NCBI GenBank assembly: GCA_003971905.1
Contig: RSEE01000012.1
Coordinates: 1-64,000 of the forward strand
Direction of reading: 5' to 3'
Origin: Moniliella sp. 'wahieum'
Lineage: Eukaryota; Basidiomycota; Moniliellomycetes; Moniliellales; Moniliellaceae
Length of the DNA: 64,000 nucleotides
The position numbers and the translations under genes are program-made. Of this stretch, positions 11,056 through 23,488 are shown one piece after another. Within the stretch, counting starts at the first letter, position 1; each line of letters opens with the position of its first letter. A model generated the notes under the pieces. That model was not told the DNA's origin. It made no database searches and worked only from the letters and a program-made list of their open reading frames with translations.

Positions 11056-13084
11056 CTAGTTTTCGATTTCTTTTGTAGGAGTGGTTTGTTCCGATGTCGG
11101 GGAGATGGCGTCGATGGCTGGTGCCAGCTCGGCTTGGGGCTCGATTTGAGGCAGGCGACCAAACACACGAGGGAAGGTCTGGCCGAGATTGCGCATGTTG
11201 AGCGCAACCAGTTTCCGTGTCGGCATTTCAAACAGTGCGTCAATCTCCTCCAAGGTCTTGCCGCTCGTTTCAGGCATAAAGAAGAGCTGGTAGAAGAAGC
11301 CGACGATGGCCAAACCACCAAAGAAACCAATGGTCAAACCGGTGTAGGCTAGAGGATGTGCCGAAACAGGAGAGGGGCATGATGTTAGTTACCTGGATCC
11401 TGGTACAAGGGATATGGGAGATGGAAAAGATACGCACTCATAGCATTGACCATGCGGTCAAAGTTGTAGGTGACAATGAAACTCCAGAGGTAGAGGGCAG
11501 CGCTGCAAATGGCCATGCCCTGGACCGAGTACGCAGGGCAAAGCTCTCGGCAGGGACCACCCAAGTCAAGCAAGAGTAGGTGCCAAAGAAGCCCATGTAG
11601 AGAATGAGACCGGTGAAGAAAAGACCAAGCGCGGTGGCACGATGGGCGTCAAAGTATTCCTGGGACTTGGAAGCAGGGGAAAAGAGGTACCCAACGCCGA
11701 CAAGAACGAGACCAATAATGAACCCAACGATTTTGCGCCCACACACGCCGACCGAACCTGTCCATGTAGAGCACAGCCGGAATAGTGCCGAGCCAAAGCG
11801 ATCCACCGCCGACCATGGACATAAGCACCGACTTTTCGCATCGAAGTTGATGGCCGACATGAGACTGGACATGTTGTACATGATAGCGTTGATACCTGCA
11901 AAGGGGAGATGAGACAATGGACTCGTTAGTAGCTGAAACAAAACAAAATATAGCTGTCGAAGGTAAAGCGGCGGGAGGAAAAGTAATACATACCCGTCAT
12001 CTGACCCAAGAAGATCATGATCGAACCGTAAATCAAAGCACGCCGGTTGCGGGGGAGGATGAAGAGCTCGAGGAAGCGTTCGTGCCACTTTTCGTGGGCG
12101 GCGCGGTCAGCTCAACGGCGGAGGTGTGCTCCATTACCATCCACTCCACCATCGATTCTGGGTTGTCCAAGTCGCGGAGGATGGACCAGACACGGAAGGC
12201 GCGGCCGTTGCGGCCCTTCGAGTTGAGCCAACGAGGGGATTCCGGCATAAACAGCAGCCCGACAAGAAGGATGGTAGAGAAGAGTACCGAACTGCCGAGC
12301 ATGTACCGCCACGAGCCAGAGTGAACATCGAAAAAGATACCGCCGCAAGCGTAGCCCAGCACTTCGCCAAAGGCAATCATGAATGGTAAATGGACACCAG
12401 GTTGCCGCGCACCTCCTTTGGTACTGATTCGCCAATGTACACGCCGACACTGCCACCTTCAATGCCTACGCCAATACCGAGGATGAAACGACCAGCGTAA
12501 AGCATACCGACAGAGTGCGTACCGGCACAGAGACCAGCGCCGAGGGTGTACCACAAACACGAGATGATGATCGAACCGCGGCGGCCAAAGACATGATGAA
12601 GCGGGGTGATGGCGAACGAGCCGGCCATGGCACCAAGAGGCATAAGACTGGAAACCAAACTCCATTGGACGCACTGTGAGGGTCGAGGGAGCCGGGTTTC
12701 AGCGGGTCGTAGTGCCAGGGCGGGTTGTGTCCGTGGGTAAAGTAGTGTTGGATGCCGTGGGTGGCGCCGGAGATGATGGATTGGTCAAAACCACTGAGGA
12801 TACCGCTAAAGGCAGCGAACAAGCCGAGGAACACAACCATCATACGGGGTTGGATGTGCAACGGGAGGCTGGAGAACATCAGTTTGTCGAGCCACGATTC
12901 GTTGGCCAACTCTTCATTCGCCCGGGCCTGGCGGATTTGGATTTGCTCCAGCAGCTGGGCCGAGGTCATGCGGGCGGCGGAGTCTTCATCAAAGCCATCC
13001 TCGTCATCCAGGTTGGCGTCGTCGGTCTTGGTCGCGGCGTTGCCGGCTTGCAGGTCCTGCGCAAGGAGTTTTTTCGTACACCAT
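11056..13084 (-). CDS. Sugar (or polyol/inositol) proton symporter of the major facilitator superfamily
   Basis: The protein belongs to the sugar porter family, 12-helix plasma-membrane carriers for hexoses, polyols or inositol. Family motifs include FAAFSGILSGFDQSIISGA in helix 1, HHVFGRRGS between helices 2 and 3, YAGRFILGIGVGIEGGSVGVYIGE, PESPRWL, QMTGINAIMYN after helix 6, and PETSGKTLEEIDALF after helix 12. An unusually acidic cytosolic N-terminus (TKTDDANLDDEDGFDED) of about 60 residues precedes helix 1. The ATG at 13084 gives MVYEK and then joins the acidic tail if one A in an A-run is surplus. Two introns are clear: 11896-11993, spliced so that QMTG runs into INAIMYN, and 11349-11437, spliced to NAMTYTGLTIG with a TAACTAAC branch-like site. 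Another probably lies near 11500-11590. The exact substrate cannot be read from sequence. Confidence 0.85.
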
Positions 13085-14844
13085 TGCTGCAGATGGCGGT
13101 ACGGAAGTGGGAGGGGGAGGGGGGGGGGGGGGGCGGGGTTGGCGAGCGGGGAGAGAGGGGAGTGTGGTGTCGGGTGGGCGGGGAACAGGAGGCCGAGGAC
13201 ACTGGGAGAGGAGGTGCTATTTATGCGAGCGCGCAAACATAGTACGGACATGCACATAGCATAGCATGTTTCGGGGGCTTGTCGCGCCGAAGCAGGCGGG
13301 GGGCGGTAGGTGCAGGAGCAGTGCCGGGCAAAGAGTTCCCACGGAGAGACACTGAATGTTCAGGCAGACAGGCAGCAGACAGCAGACAGGCGGACAGGTA
13401 CGGCGCATGTCGGTGATGCGGGTGGTCGCACTTGCCTCGGTTGCTTTGGTGGCAGATGCGCCGATGGCACGGCGGGCGCTGTGCCGCTGTGCCGCTGTGC
13501 GTCTGCGTGCTGGGCTGGGCTGAGCTGGGCTGGGGCTGCTCGAACGCCTGTGGACAGCAGAGCTGGTCTGCATGCCACATGTCACTCGCCAGGGCACTGC
13601 CCGCATCAGCACACCAGCACAGGATCAGTGTAGTACCCGCAGAGTGTGCCAGCACAGTGCCAGCACGCAGTGGGCCGCCAAAGCGCACTGGCGGCCGATC
13701 GGGGCGGGCACGCGGGCAGTGTGGGGGCGGGCATGTCTCTTGCCCCGTCGTGCTGCACGAACGCCAAACTTGGTGCGGGCGTGGCCCCGCGCCGACTCGG
13801 CCAGGCCACGCGGGGTCCGCACGCGCCAGTGTCGCCCTCGGGCCTGGTTCGGTGGGGTGGATGGAACCTCGATCGCCAATCGCGGATTCTCACTGCGCAT
13901 CCCAGACACGATGCCCCACGGCGCCCCGCAGAGTTTCAGACACCCAGGTACAACGCACGGGGGAAGCGAGCAAGCCCAGCACGCTGCATTCAAAAACAGT
14001 GCACGGGGCTTGTGGGGCAGAGCCGCTGGGCGGCGTCTAGGCCCTTGGGAGTCGCTAGCAGGCGTTCAATGCGAACTGGTAGCTGGGGCAACCGGTAACT
14101 CTAGCTTAACTCCTCGTAAGATCTAACCCCCCGGCGCGCCTCCGGTAAACTTGTGGGCAGTGCCTAGCCCTGCCTCGCTGGGCCTCGTGCGGGCCAGTGC
14201 GGCTCGACGTTAGTGGCGCGCAGCGGGGTGTCTAAGACACCTCCACCAAAACAACCCAGAGCAGGCCAAACCCCCAATCGACTGTCCAACTCCCCCAGCG
14301 GCCGAACCACCGCCCAGCAGGGCCCAGCACCCCCATCATCTCATCGCGCCCGCGTCACACGCCATCCATCACACACCTCCCCCCGCCCTCTCGATTACGA
14401 GGAACGCCAGGACCTCGGTTTAACGTTTAGGAGGTTTGGTGGCGCTGCTGCTGTGTTGTGCGCTGCAGCCCACATGGCCCAGGCTACCTTCCGTCAGGTA
14501 CGCTACACTGTCCTTTGAGAGCGTCAAATCGCGCTGGGCCGCGATTGCCACGATCCCCCACAGCGACCTAAGGAAGGAAGCGTGGGAGGCTGAGGCCTGC
14601 CTCAGCGCTGAGCGTCAGTAGCGCCCTGAAGAAGACAGATACCCAAAAGTTCTCTGTTCCACGTTCACCGCATCCGATAATCGATATTGCGAAATGTATG
14701 TTCGTTTCCCTTTCGCCCCCTCTTCAATCCACATCATATACCGGCACAGTCTATGTCACCCAATTTGGTGTCCCTGCCTTCCCTTGGTTGGAATTCAGGC
14801 GACATGGTCTCCGCCGATTCTCTACCTGTTTCCCCTTTTTCTCT

Positions 14845-14901
14845 CAAGCTCCGAGCTTCAAGCTTCAAGAGCTTCAAAAGCCTCCAAGCGTCAAGCTTCA
14901 C
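14845..14901. repeat. CTTCAAG/CTTCAAA short-unit repeat
   Basis: Degenerate repeats of AGCTTCAAG and related units (CAAGCTTCAAGAGCTTCAA) occur here, and then again as GTCAAGCTTCA. No coding function is apparent. Confidence 0.6.
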
Positions 14902-15149
14902 CCCCTATCACGCTTCTGTCGACCCCACTATCACGCGTATCACGTATCACGTAGATATCACGTTCCGGCACAGGTATGGCCTGCTACTATGATGCTCTCC
15001 GCGCGCCGCCGATGTCCGCCTCCACTTATTCCACCTATTTTGCAACTGCAGTGCCTAACGCGTAAAGCGGGCCATTGTGTCCAGCCATGTTAGCCCCCTG
15101 AGGCCACCGGTAATGCAATGTCTGATGTTGCCGCAGAATGGGGCCGACG

Positions 15150-15310
15150 GCTACCGCAGATGACTTTGATGACACTTTTGTGACATTGATGATCACATTG
15201 CCCCATGCGATGTGTAATGCAAAACGTGGGATGCATGATTCATGATGCATGACCAGTGACGTGTGACGCATGACTCACGATCATCGATCATCATACATCA
15301 TGCACCACTA
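15150..15310. repeat. Palindrome-rich block of TGATCA/ATGCAT/CATGA units
   Basis: The stretch is crowded with short self-complementary words: TGATGATCA, ATGCATGATTCATGATGCAT, GTGACGCATGACTCACGAT and CGATCATCGATCATCAT. Neighbouring sequence near 15510-15530 repeats GTGCATGTGATGCATGATG. The function is unknown. It could form cruciforms or be a degenerate repeat array. Confidence 0.6.
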
Positions 15311-15400
15311 GTCACTCCGACTCCTGATTTGATGGTCCGTGTTGGGGATTTGTTCACTAACGCCGCGTCGTTCTGCAACGTGCAACAGTCCAGTCGGATG

Positions 15401-15481
15401 AGGTCTTAGGCCGGGCTTAGGCCTTAGGCCTTATAGGCCTTCGACGCCTTAGGTCTTAGGCTAAGGCCTTAGGGGGGGGGG
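15401..15481. repeat. TAAGGCCTTA-type palindromic array ending in a G10 run
   Basis: Repeated CTTAGGC/GGCCTTA units fill this segment, including the perfect palindrome TAAGGCCTTA at 15462-15471 and TTAGGCCTTA at 15424-15433. The block stops at a run of ten G at 15472-15481. No gene overlaps it. Confidence 0.7.
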
Positions 15482-15736
15482 TGTTTTGTGGGCGAATTGG
15501 GTTAAATGATGAAGTGCATGTGATGCATGATGCCCCGGCAAGACATTGAACAGGCGGGGTTAGCATGTCTGAGCGGTGACAGTCATGACAACAAGTGTCC
15601 CTGGTACTCGTCGAGCATTGCCATGTTGACATGTTGACATTGAGTACTCGACTGAATATTGGATGGACACCGACAAGCGACGCCGTCACGCATAACTAGC
15701 TTAACTCGTGTCGGCCTGCATCGGCCCTGAGTTTGG

Positions 15737-15763
15737 CATGTGACATGTGACATGTGACACGTG
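15737..15763. repeat. CATGTGA tandem microrepeat
   Basis: Three consecutive CATGTGA units are followed by a variant unit that ends in the palindrome CACGTG. This lies in the same gene-free island as the other palindromic words. Confidence 0.7.
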
Positions 15764-18700
15764 CGATGAGAGAGATGTTTCAGGGCGGGCGATGGTCGAT
15801 GGCGACGCGGCGACGAGAACCCACATCCACATCTGGAAAATTCCAGAGTTGGCGTGTTTCCTACTGCACCAGCCACCGCTGCATCACCCCCGTCAATGCC
15901 ATAGCTGATCCGCAACCCACACACATCCTGTTCCGGTGGGGATGCACTGAGCGCGGGATGACCTCAAGCTCCAAGCACAGGATACAGCACTTGGTAACTA
16001 GAGCACAAGAGCCTCAGAACACACCGCTGTTTGCATGTTACCCCAACAACTACTATAGCATGTTTTTCGTCGTACCAAAACGATGAAGTTCGAAAGTTCG
16101 AAGCTTGAAGAATCCACTACCAAAAAAGCGCGTCGTGTGCAGGTCCGATAGAACGCGTAGCGTTGTGTCCTGTTGGCCATTGCAGCATATGGGTTAGGCG
16201 AGACCTGGCGACCTCAGCATCATCCACAGAGCATCGATGAAGCGACTATATTAGAGCTCCAAGTTTCAGGTGCCAAGCTCTCATTTCCGAAGAGGGCTTG
16301 TGGTGCCCTGTCGGAGATGGGAGATCTGATCTGAATTGGGGCCTGAAGGGCCTGAAGTCTCAGAACCCAGGCTTATAACGATCGGGTCCGCCACTCGTAT
16401 ACTCAAGACACTCATGCGCTCGTCGTTCTTACACTCACGGCTCAGCCTGAGCGCCAATGCTAATGATGGCTTACGATCAAAACGTCCCGTTCAATGCGTC
16501 GTGCGTTTTAAACGAATGGTAGGCTGAGGCTTCAGGGAAGCCCTTTAGCCTCGGATATCATGCACCATGGTCGCAGCACACACATATCTCAAGGACAGTT
16601 GGGATGTATCAACGGCTTTAGCCCTTGAGCTTTAAATTAAGCTGACCACGGACCTATTAATTATAGAAGCCAGCCAATGCATCGCGCTGAATGCTCCGGA
16701 GATGTATATCTGTGCCTGATGCGCTGGGTTGTTGTCCAACAGTGCAACACGGAAAAACAAACACCATCATCTTTCATTGAATTCAGGCACTCAGTTGGGT
16801 AAGGCCGGGCCATGGTAAGTACATCACGGAAATAGGGGTTCAGTCCTCTCGATTCTTTCTACAAACTCACACAGGCGTTCCTCCTTCCAAATGTCTTTCT
16901 GTCCCTCTCCACACATGGCTCCTTCGAGGGGAGGTTTCCCCAGTGGTTTCCCCTGTGGTTTTCCAGTGGTTTGCCCGTAGTGTGGAGGCTAGTGGTGCCC
17001 GGGGACAAAGAGAGCTCGGCCTGTCGGAGCGTCAGCGTTAATGCGCAATACCTGTGTCTAACATTGAAAGAACAGGAATATGCCCCGCATCATACCCACC
17101 CCACTGCAGCCTACTTACACATTCAATCAGTACCCTAGTTCCATAAGGTGAGGTATACCCTGAGCCTAGGACGAAGAAGCCACCGGCCCGTCGGATTGTC
17201 CCTCTGTCTGATATGACAAACGGTTCTGTGCTGGTTGTGTTTGGTTGAAGAGATTTGGCGGCGCAGTGTTGCTGATTGCAGAGCATCGACAATCATTCGC
17301 CACCCACCACACATTTCATATGTGTTCTTCTCGCTATGTTTTCCCTCTAACTCATCTTTCCAGAGGCATATTCCGCCGTTTGCTTTCCCGCTTCTCTCTC
17401 CCTCTGCAAGGCCCTCACACTCAACCCGCTCCGAGCACGCCTAATGCAAGTTGATAAAATCGAAGGCATTGGCCTCAGCTGGAGGGCGAGTGCCAAGTAT
17501 TGTGGCTGCCCCCAATGTTGTGGCCTATGTATGCAGTTGGGAATGGGCTGCGCAAGGACAGACCATGGTGGCCCAAAGGGCCACGATCAGGTCGTATTCA
17601 CTCCTCCCTTCCATGTTTTTTGACGCCCCCACCCCCTTGGTTCGTCGGCCGGTTGCCTTTCCTCTTCTTTGTCAACCTCTCTAACTTGCCGCTTCAAAAG
17701 AAGACCGGTCGTCGCAGTTCCAATTTGCCAATCATTCTCTGCTACCGCTGACGCGTGACGCCAGATCGATCGAGCCTGGTACTTAGCAAAAAGGCTCCTT
17801 CAATGGGAATGGGTTAGCGCTTAGTATTCCCTCGTTTTCACTATTCTTGTAGGCGACACATACTATCCTCCCGCAACATTCATACCTGCGCTTTGAAAGT
17901 TGCCTTTTGTCCCCCAGCCTAACCCCAGTCGCGGGGTTGCGACGTCCCTGGACAGCTTTTGAGGCCGACACAGTACGCAGTACGCCACCACGTACTGGGG
18001 CGCGACCTAATCACTACTAACTATCGGCATGGTCACTATATAGTCACTTGACACAGTGTCTGTGACGGGGTTTTGCTGGCTTCCCACAGTCGGAGACCTT
18101 CCCTGCCCATCGGGGCAAGACTCGCGGAGGACTGAACGCGTTTAAGATCCAAAGTCCAAGGAGCACTGGCGTGAACTTTGGAGGGTCGTGAGTAGTGATT
18201 TACTGTTCTCGTCGGACAGAGCCAGGTAGCGTCCGCGGGGAGGTTGCACGTTAGGGGCCGGACGAGAAAGCGGGGAGTCCCGATGGGCGAGGGAGGGCAA
18301 GCGAGCTGATCGGAAAGGTGGTTATTCTAGAGTGGAGTTGCCTAGAAGAGGGCTGACAGGGGAAAGGCAGGAGAAAGAATGGTGGGCGGCTTGGGCCATC
18401 ACAATTGGATCTAAGAACAGTCAGATTTTATAGAAGAAAAGGGTTAAGGCGGAATCAGACGGAGTCCTAGTAATGAAGAGCAAGCGCTACGGAAAGTAAC
18501 CGCGGCTTGCACAGCGTGGTCGACGCAAGTCGTAAAAAATTCGTAAGGGAGGTAGAAGGGGGAACAGGCGTAACAGGGTGAACAGGGACACGTGTAGGAA
18601 CTGGGCCAGGGACATGAACAGGGGTAAATCGAATGGGGGGAACTTTCCAGAGAGGTAAAGACTATGAATACACAACCCGTGTTCTCCAAAAAGGCGCTGA

Positions 18701-20380
18701 TGCTACGCAATCGGGCCCAGCAGGTAAAGGGTTCTGCCATGACTGGGCGCGAAGGGCGCAAAGCATCGTAGCGATGATCCCATGCGGCCAACATGGCGGC
18801 CCGCGGATGATATCCGCAGCATGGATAAGGTGTCCGCTGACTCTCTCTCGCTAGTGGAATGAGACTGACGCGTATTGGATGAGACGTCTACGACATGCGG
18901 GGCTCAACGTCGGGGTTAACCAGAGAGGGCCCCGTAACTGAGGAAGCGACCGTGGCCTATAGCTCGATCTGGACCAGCAACGTGCCCACACCACTTCCGT
19001 TGCCATGACCACTGGAGCCGGCCCAACTCAGCCTCCTTCCGTCGCTCAGCGGCTGTTCCGCCGCAGCCTCCCCGGGTCACACCCCGGCCCCACCTCTCAA
19101 AACGTGAGCCAGTGAGGAGAGCCACGGTGGCCCAAGTGCCACAGACGCTTCGCCGTCTATCGACGCCTCCTGGTGGTTTAATGGCGGGTGCTATTGGGAT
19201 GCGAAGGAAGCTAAGTATGGATCTCCGCTGCTCTCGCGGGTCACCAAAGAGGCTCAGCTTCTTCAAGTTGGTCTGGAACAACCTTCCTCGATCAGCCAGC
19301 TTCCGTCGTCCTGCCGAAACCTGAACCAGCCACATCCTTGCTAGCCTTCCTCGGCGCCGAGAAACTAACCGGTGGTGTGTGTTAGCACTTCTGGCTATCC
19401 CGAAGAAAAACTGTCACTGTTTCCCAAGCTCCAGTTTTCCCTCATCGGTCGACTCAAGTGCAACCAAGGAGGATCGCGAGTACTCAGGGCCGACGGGTGG
19501 GCAGGGACGAACTCGCAGTGGCGACACACCCAAGTATCTATGGCGCTTCAACTCCCTCCACGGCACAGCCCCTGCTCCCGGTCACAACCCATCCCTGCTT
19601 CCTCAGCGCCACCAGGTTCCCCGAAGACGCGGTCTGGTGGTCCGTGCAGAGCGCTCGCTACAAGACCATGGGGCCGACGCTGACGCTGACAAGATGATTC
19701 ATCAACTCACCGTTTCACACCCAGCCATAAGGCGGCGGTGAGTGTAAGGGCCCTGCCTTCTCTCCCTGTAATGCGGGTGAGAGGGCACTTCAATCCGCCC
19801 ATACATGTCTTCTTCCTCTTTCCATTGAGGTGCCACTCACTAGCTGGCATCCGGATGTGCGACTCATCCGTCCTATATAGGCCTCAAACCAGAAGTTGGT
19901 GGCATATGCCTAGGCCTAGCTGTACAACGAAGACGAACGCCAACAGGACTCCCGTTTGTTACGATCAGGGCCTTGGTCGGTGGATTGTTCGAGTATGCTC
20001 TGCTCCGACTATGATTATAGGACAGCCTCTTGTTCGTATCTTTTCTTTTTGGTGTCATTTTCATGGAATGGTCGACTCTTCTCGGGTTGTTTATCGATGT
20101 TGTTGATTGTTGGCTGTACCATCAAAAGTCTATTGTGTCGAGATCATCCTCTCTCCCGTGCACACGTGCCGCATTCAACACACAGAGTCTCACTTGAGTC
20201 TACTTATTCGCGTATGCATAGGCGAATTGTCGCAGTACCTTCTCGAGCGCCTCTTGCTGGATTCGAGCGTAGTATTTTGGTGACAAGAGGACACCAGGTC
20301 TACGACTCTCCGATCTGGGTACCGTATGATGTGTAAAATGCAGTTCTCGATAGAGAGAGACTCTGACGCCCATTGTCATA

Positions 20381-20481
20381 GTTTGGCTGATCTCACTCCC
20401 ATTTCCAATTTCTTCGTCTCGAGCGTCTCGCTCCTTCCCTGTTTCTTCCACTTCACACCATGTCCTCTCCTCTTGCTTCTT
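20381..20481 (+). repeat. Left copy of the 101-bp terminal direct repeat
   Basis: It matches 23388-23488 at 97 of 101 positions by eye, beginning GTTTGGCTGATCTC and ending CTCTTGCTTCTT. It immediately precedes the reverse transcriptase region and is read as LTR-derived sequence of the gypsy-like fossil. Confidence 0.8.
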
Positions 20482-23387
20482 CTGTCGACGGGCGAAATGC
20501 AGGCCTTGTCCCAGTGGCTCGACGAGAACCTGGCTTTAGGTTTCCTCATCCGTCCGTCCAAGTCTGCCTTCGGCGTGGGCGTCCTGTTTGTTAAAAGAAG
20601 GACGGCTCGTTGCGCCTGTGCATGGACTATCGTGCGCTCAACTCGGTTACGATCAAGAACCGGTTGGCTCTTCCTCTGATTAGTGATGACTCGTGGACCG
20701 CCTCTCGGGGGCCAGCATCTTCACCAAGCTTGACCTCCGTGGGGCGTAAAACTTGTTGTGGGTGAGAGAAGGCGACGAGAGCAAGACTGCTTTCTGCACT
20801 CGGTACGGGCACTTTGAATCCCTTGTTATTCCGTTTCGACTTTGCAACGCCCCTGCCCCCTTCCAAGCTGTGATGAACGACCTCCTCCGCGACCTCCTCG
20901 ACGTCTCGGTACTGGCATACCTTGAGGACATCCTCCTCTTTTCGACTAATGAGATGGAACGCGAGCGCCACGTTGCCGAGGTCCTACGGCGTCTGCAGCT
21001 GGCCAAGTTCTACCTCAACCCCGTCAAGTGTCAGTTCCACACACGCTGCACCAAGTACCTGGGCTACGTCGTTTCGCCTGACGACGCGTCCAAGGTTGAG
21101 TCGATTCGGTCGTGGCCAACACCCAGAACACCTTGCCAAGTCCAAGTCTTCCTCTCGGCTTCGCCAACCGCTACCGTCACTTCATCCGTTTATTTGTCCG
21201 TATCTCAGCTCCCCCGCCCGACCTGACACGCAAGGACCAGCGATTTTCTTGGACCCCAGCCTGCGAACAGGCGTTTGCCCAGCTCAAGCGCGTCTTTGCC
21301 TCGCCCCACCTCCTTTGTCACTTTGATCCCACTCGCCCCCTTCGCCTCGAGACCGACGCTTCGGAAGCGGCGCTTGGCGCGGTGCTCGCCCAGCAGGATG
21401 TTCACCGTCGTTGGCGGCCGGTCGCCTTCCATTCTCGCAAGTTCATCGCAGCTGAGCTGAACTATACTACGTCCGAAAAGGAGGTACTGGCCATCGTGGC
21501 CGCCGTGGAGGTGTGGCGCCACTATGTTGAAAGTGTTGAGACTGTCCAAGTACTTACAGGCCACGGGGCCATTGCGACGTTCCGCCGCCCGGTCTCGCCT
21601 ATTGAACCGCCGCCAGGGCCGGTGGCGCCAGACCCTGTCCCTTACAGCCTTTTTGTTATGGTGTACCGTGCCGGGCAGAAGAATGGCGCGGCCGACGGGT
21701 TGTCGCGCCGCCCCGACCTCGCTGAGGGGTCCCGGCCCTCTGACGCGGCACCTCAAGTACTGGTGGAGCCCATGTCCGAACGTTCTGCCGCCGCCCTCGA
21801 GCTCATGGCGGCGGACCCGATACACCGGTGGTGGGGCGAGTGTCTGCCGACGAGTTTCGACAGCGCATTCGCCAACTCGTGCCCTGTGACCCTCGTTGGT
21901 CCCTTTGCTACGGTTCCACGCCCACCCCGCCATGCCTTGACTGTCTGTGACGGCCTTTTGTGGCACGGCAACCAGGTCTACGTCCCCGGCGACCCGCCGA
22001 TCCGCGCTGGCATTCTCCATCAAGCCCACGACTCGGCCTTGGCCGGCCATGAAGGGCGCGACAAGACGTTGGCCCGTGTTCGCGCTCAATATTGGTGGCC
22101 CCGCCGGTCAGCCGACGTGTGGGCCTACGTGCGCTCGTGCGACCGCTGTCAACGGACCAAAGCGCCTTGCCACCAACCCGCTGGACTACTTCAGCCCCTT
22201 ATTCCCCCTCCACAAGGCTCGTGGACCCACTTGAAGATGGACCATATTACCCAGCTTCCCCGATCTAAGATCCAATATAATGGTGACGACACGATTTTGG
22301 TGGTGGTGTGGATCGTTTCACCAAAATGGGTCACTTCATTCTCGCCCACACGACGGACACTGCGCAACAGCTCGCACGCCAGTTTGTACACCATGTCTTT
22401 CGCTACCATCAGGCCTTCCACGATCTGGTGAGTGATCGGGACCGACCTTCACAAGCCACTTCTGGCAAGCCTTGTGTGCCGACTTGGGCATCAAGTCGAG
22501 CCTTAGCACCGCGCACCACCCCCAGACGGACGGCCAGACTGAGCGACTTACATATCCTCGAACAGTACCTCCTCTGTGCTACCTTGATGAGCAGCAGAAG
22601 TCCCAATTGGTTCGATCTCCTCCCCACGGCCGAATTTGCCTACAACTCGTCCTCCCACTCGAGCACCGACCAGTCCCCCTTTGTCCTCACCTATGTGGTT
22701 ACTCCCCCCGGGGGAGTTGGAGCCCCCCACTTCGCCCGTTCCCGATGCTGTGTCATACCTTGAGGATTTGCGTTCGGCCCAGGTGGTGGCCCCCCGGCCG
22801 CTCGCCGCGGCCTAAGAATGCTACAAGCATTATGCCGCCCAGCAGCGCACCGAGGTGGCTTCCTTCACTGCTGGTCAGCCTGTCTTGGTCCGTCGGGACG
22901 GTTATATGTCTAGCCAGCGATTTTCTGACGGCCTCGCTTATCGCTACCTCGGCCCCTTTCCCATTGTCCGCGTCGGGGCTGCGCCGCGTACCAGGTTCGC
23001 GTTCCCGACTACCTCTCTATACCTCCAAGTTCCATGTGTCCCGCTTGCGTGCCTACACTCCTGGTGACGTGGCCTCTGCCCGCTTGATTGAGCCCCCTGA
23101 TCCTCTCCCCGAAGATGTTGATGATGGTGCGGTTCATCATGAGTCGAACATGTCCTCGACTCTCGTCGCAAGCGCCGTGGAGGCCGCATTGAGTACTTCA
23201 TTCCTTCCGGGCTATCCTGTCCACGAGCGGAGTGAGTACCCGCTGCGAACATGTCTCATGTCGCCGACCCGGCGGTTCGTTTCCATGCCCTCTACCCCGA
23301 TAAGCCTGTCTCTCATGCCCGCCGACTCGCCCGCTCTCGCCTCTGTCGCCGCCCGGGAGACGAGGCCTACAAGGGGTCAATGCCATG

Positions 23388-23488
23388 GTTTGGCTGATCT
23401 CGCTCCCATCTTCAATTTCTTCGTCTCGAGCGTCTCGCTCCTTCCCTGTTTCTTCCACTTCGCACCATGTCCTCTCCTCTTGCTTCTT
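23388..23488 (+). repeat. Right copy of the 101-bp terminal direct repeat
   Basis: It is the partner of 20381-20481 and follows the integrase C-terminal region. The repeat may extend further as a weak match, but I could align only these 101 bases confidently. Confidence 0.8.

Larger units (their letters stand above)
13085..20380. other. Gene-poor island with short repeats
   Basis: Over about 7.3 kb I find no recognisable host gene. Base composition appears nearer 50% GC than in the flanking genes. It contains simple and palindromic short repeats (listed separately). Around 18900-19740 there are protein-like open segments, for example ATRFPEDAVWWSVQSARYK near 19610-19660, which may be further retroelement debris, but I cannot assign them. 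Flanking Ty1/copia-like and Ty3/gypsy-like remains suggest a transposon-rich, recombination-poor or heterochromatic stretch. Confidence 0.45.
20381..23488 (+). mobile_element. Broken Ty3/gypsy-like LTR retroelement
   Basis: This is a fossil element. Its parts in order are reverse transcriptase (motif region near 20510-21120), RNase H (near 21230-21700, with the family line FHSRKFIAAELNYTTSEKE), the integrase zinc-binding domain (near 22000-22170, HQAHDSALAGHEGRDKTLA then CDRCQRTKAPC), the integrase core (near 22230-22740) and the integrase C-terminal region (near 22850-23060). No Gag or protease was recognised. A direct repeat of 101 bp lies at its two ends and probably belongs to its long terminal repeats. 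The copies differ at 4 positions, which suggests a fairly recent insertion by fungal standards. The element carries several breaks and does not look capable of movement. Confidence 0.85.

Noticed and set aside
11390-11440. A 7-base microexon in the transporter gene
   Set aside because: A single 89-base intron (11349-11437) gives an in-frame junction with a good branch site, so no microexon is needed.
12676-13264. Open frames on the plus strand across the transporter N-terminus
   Set aside because: They lie antisense to a clear sugar porter and have no motif.
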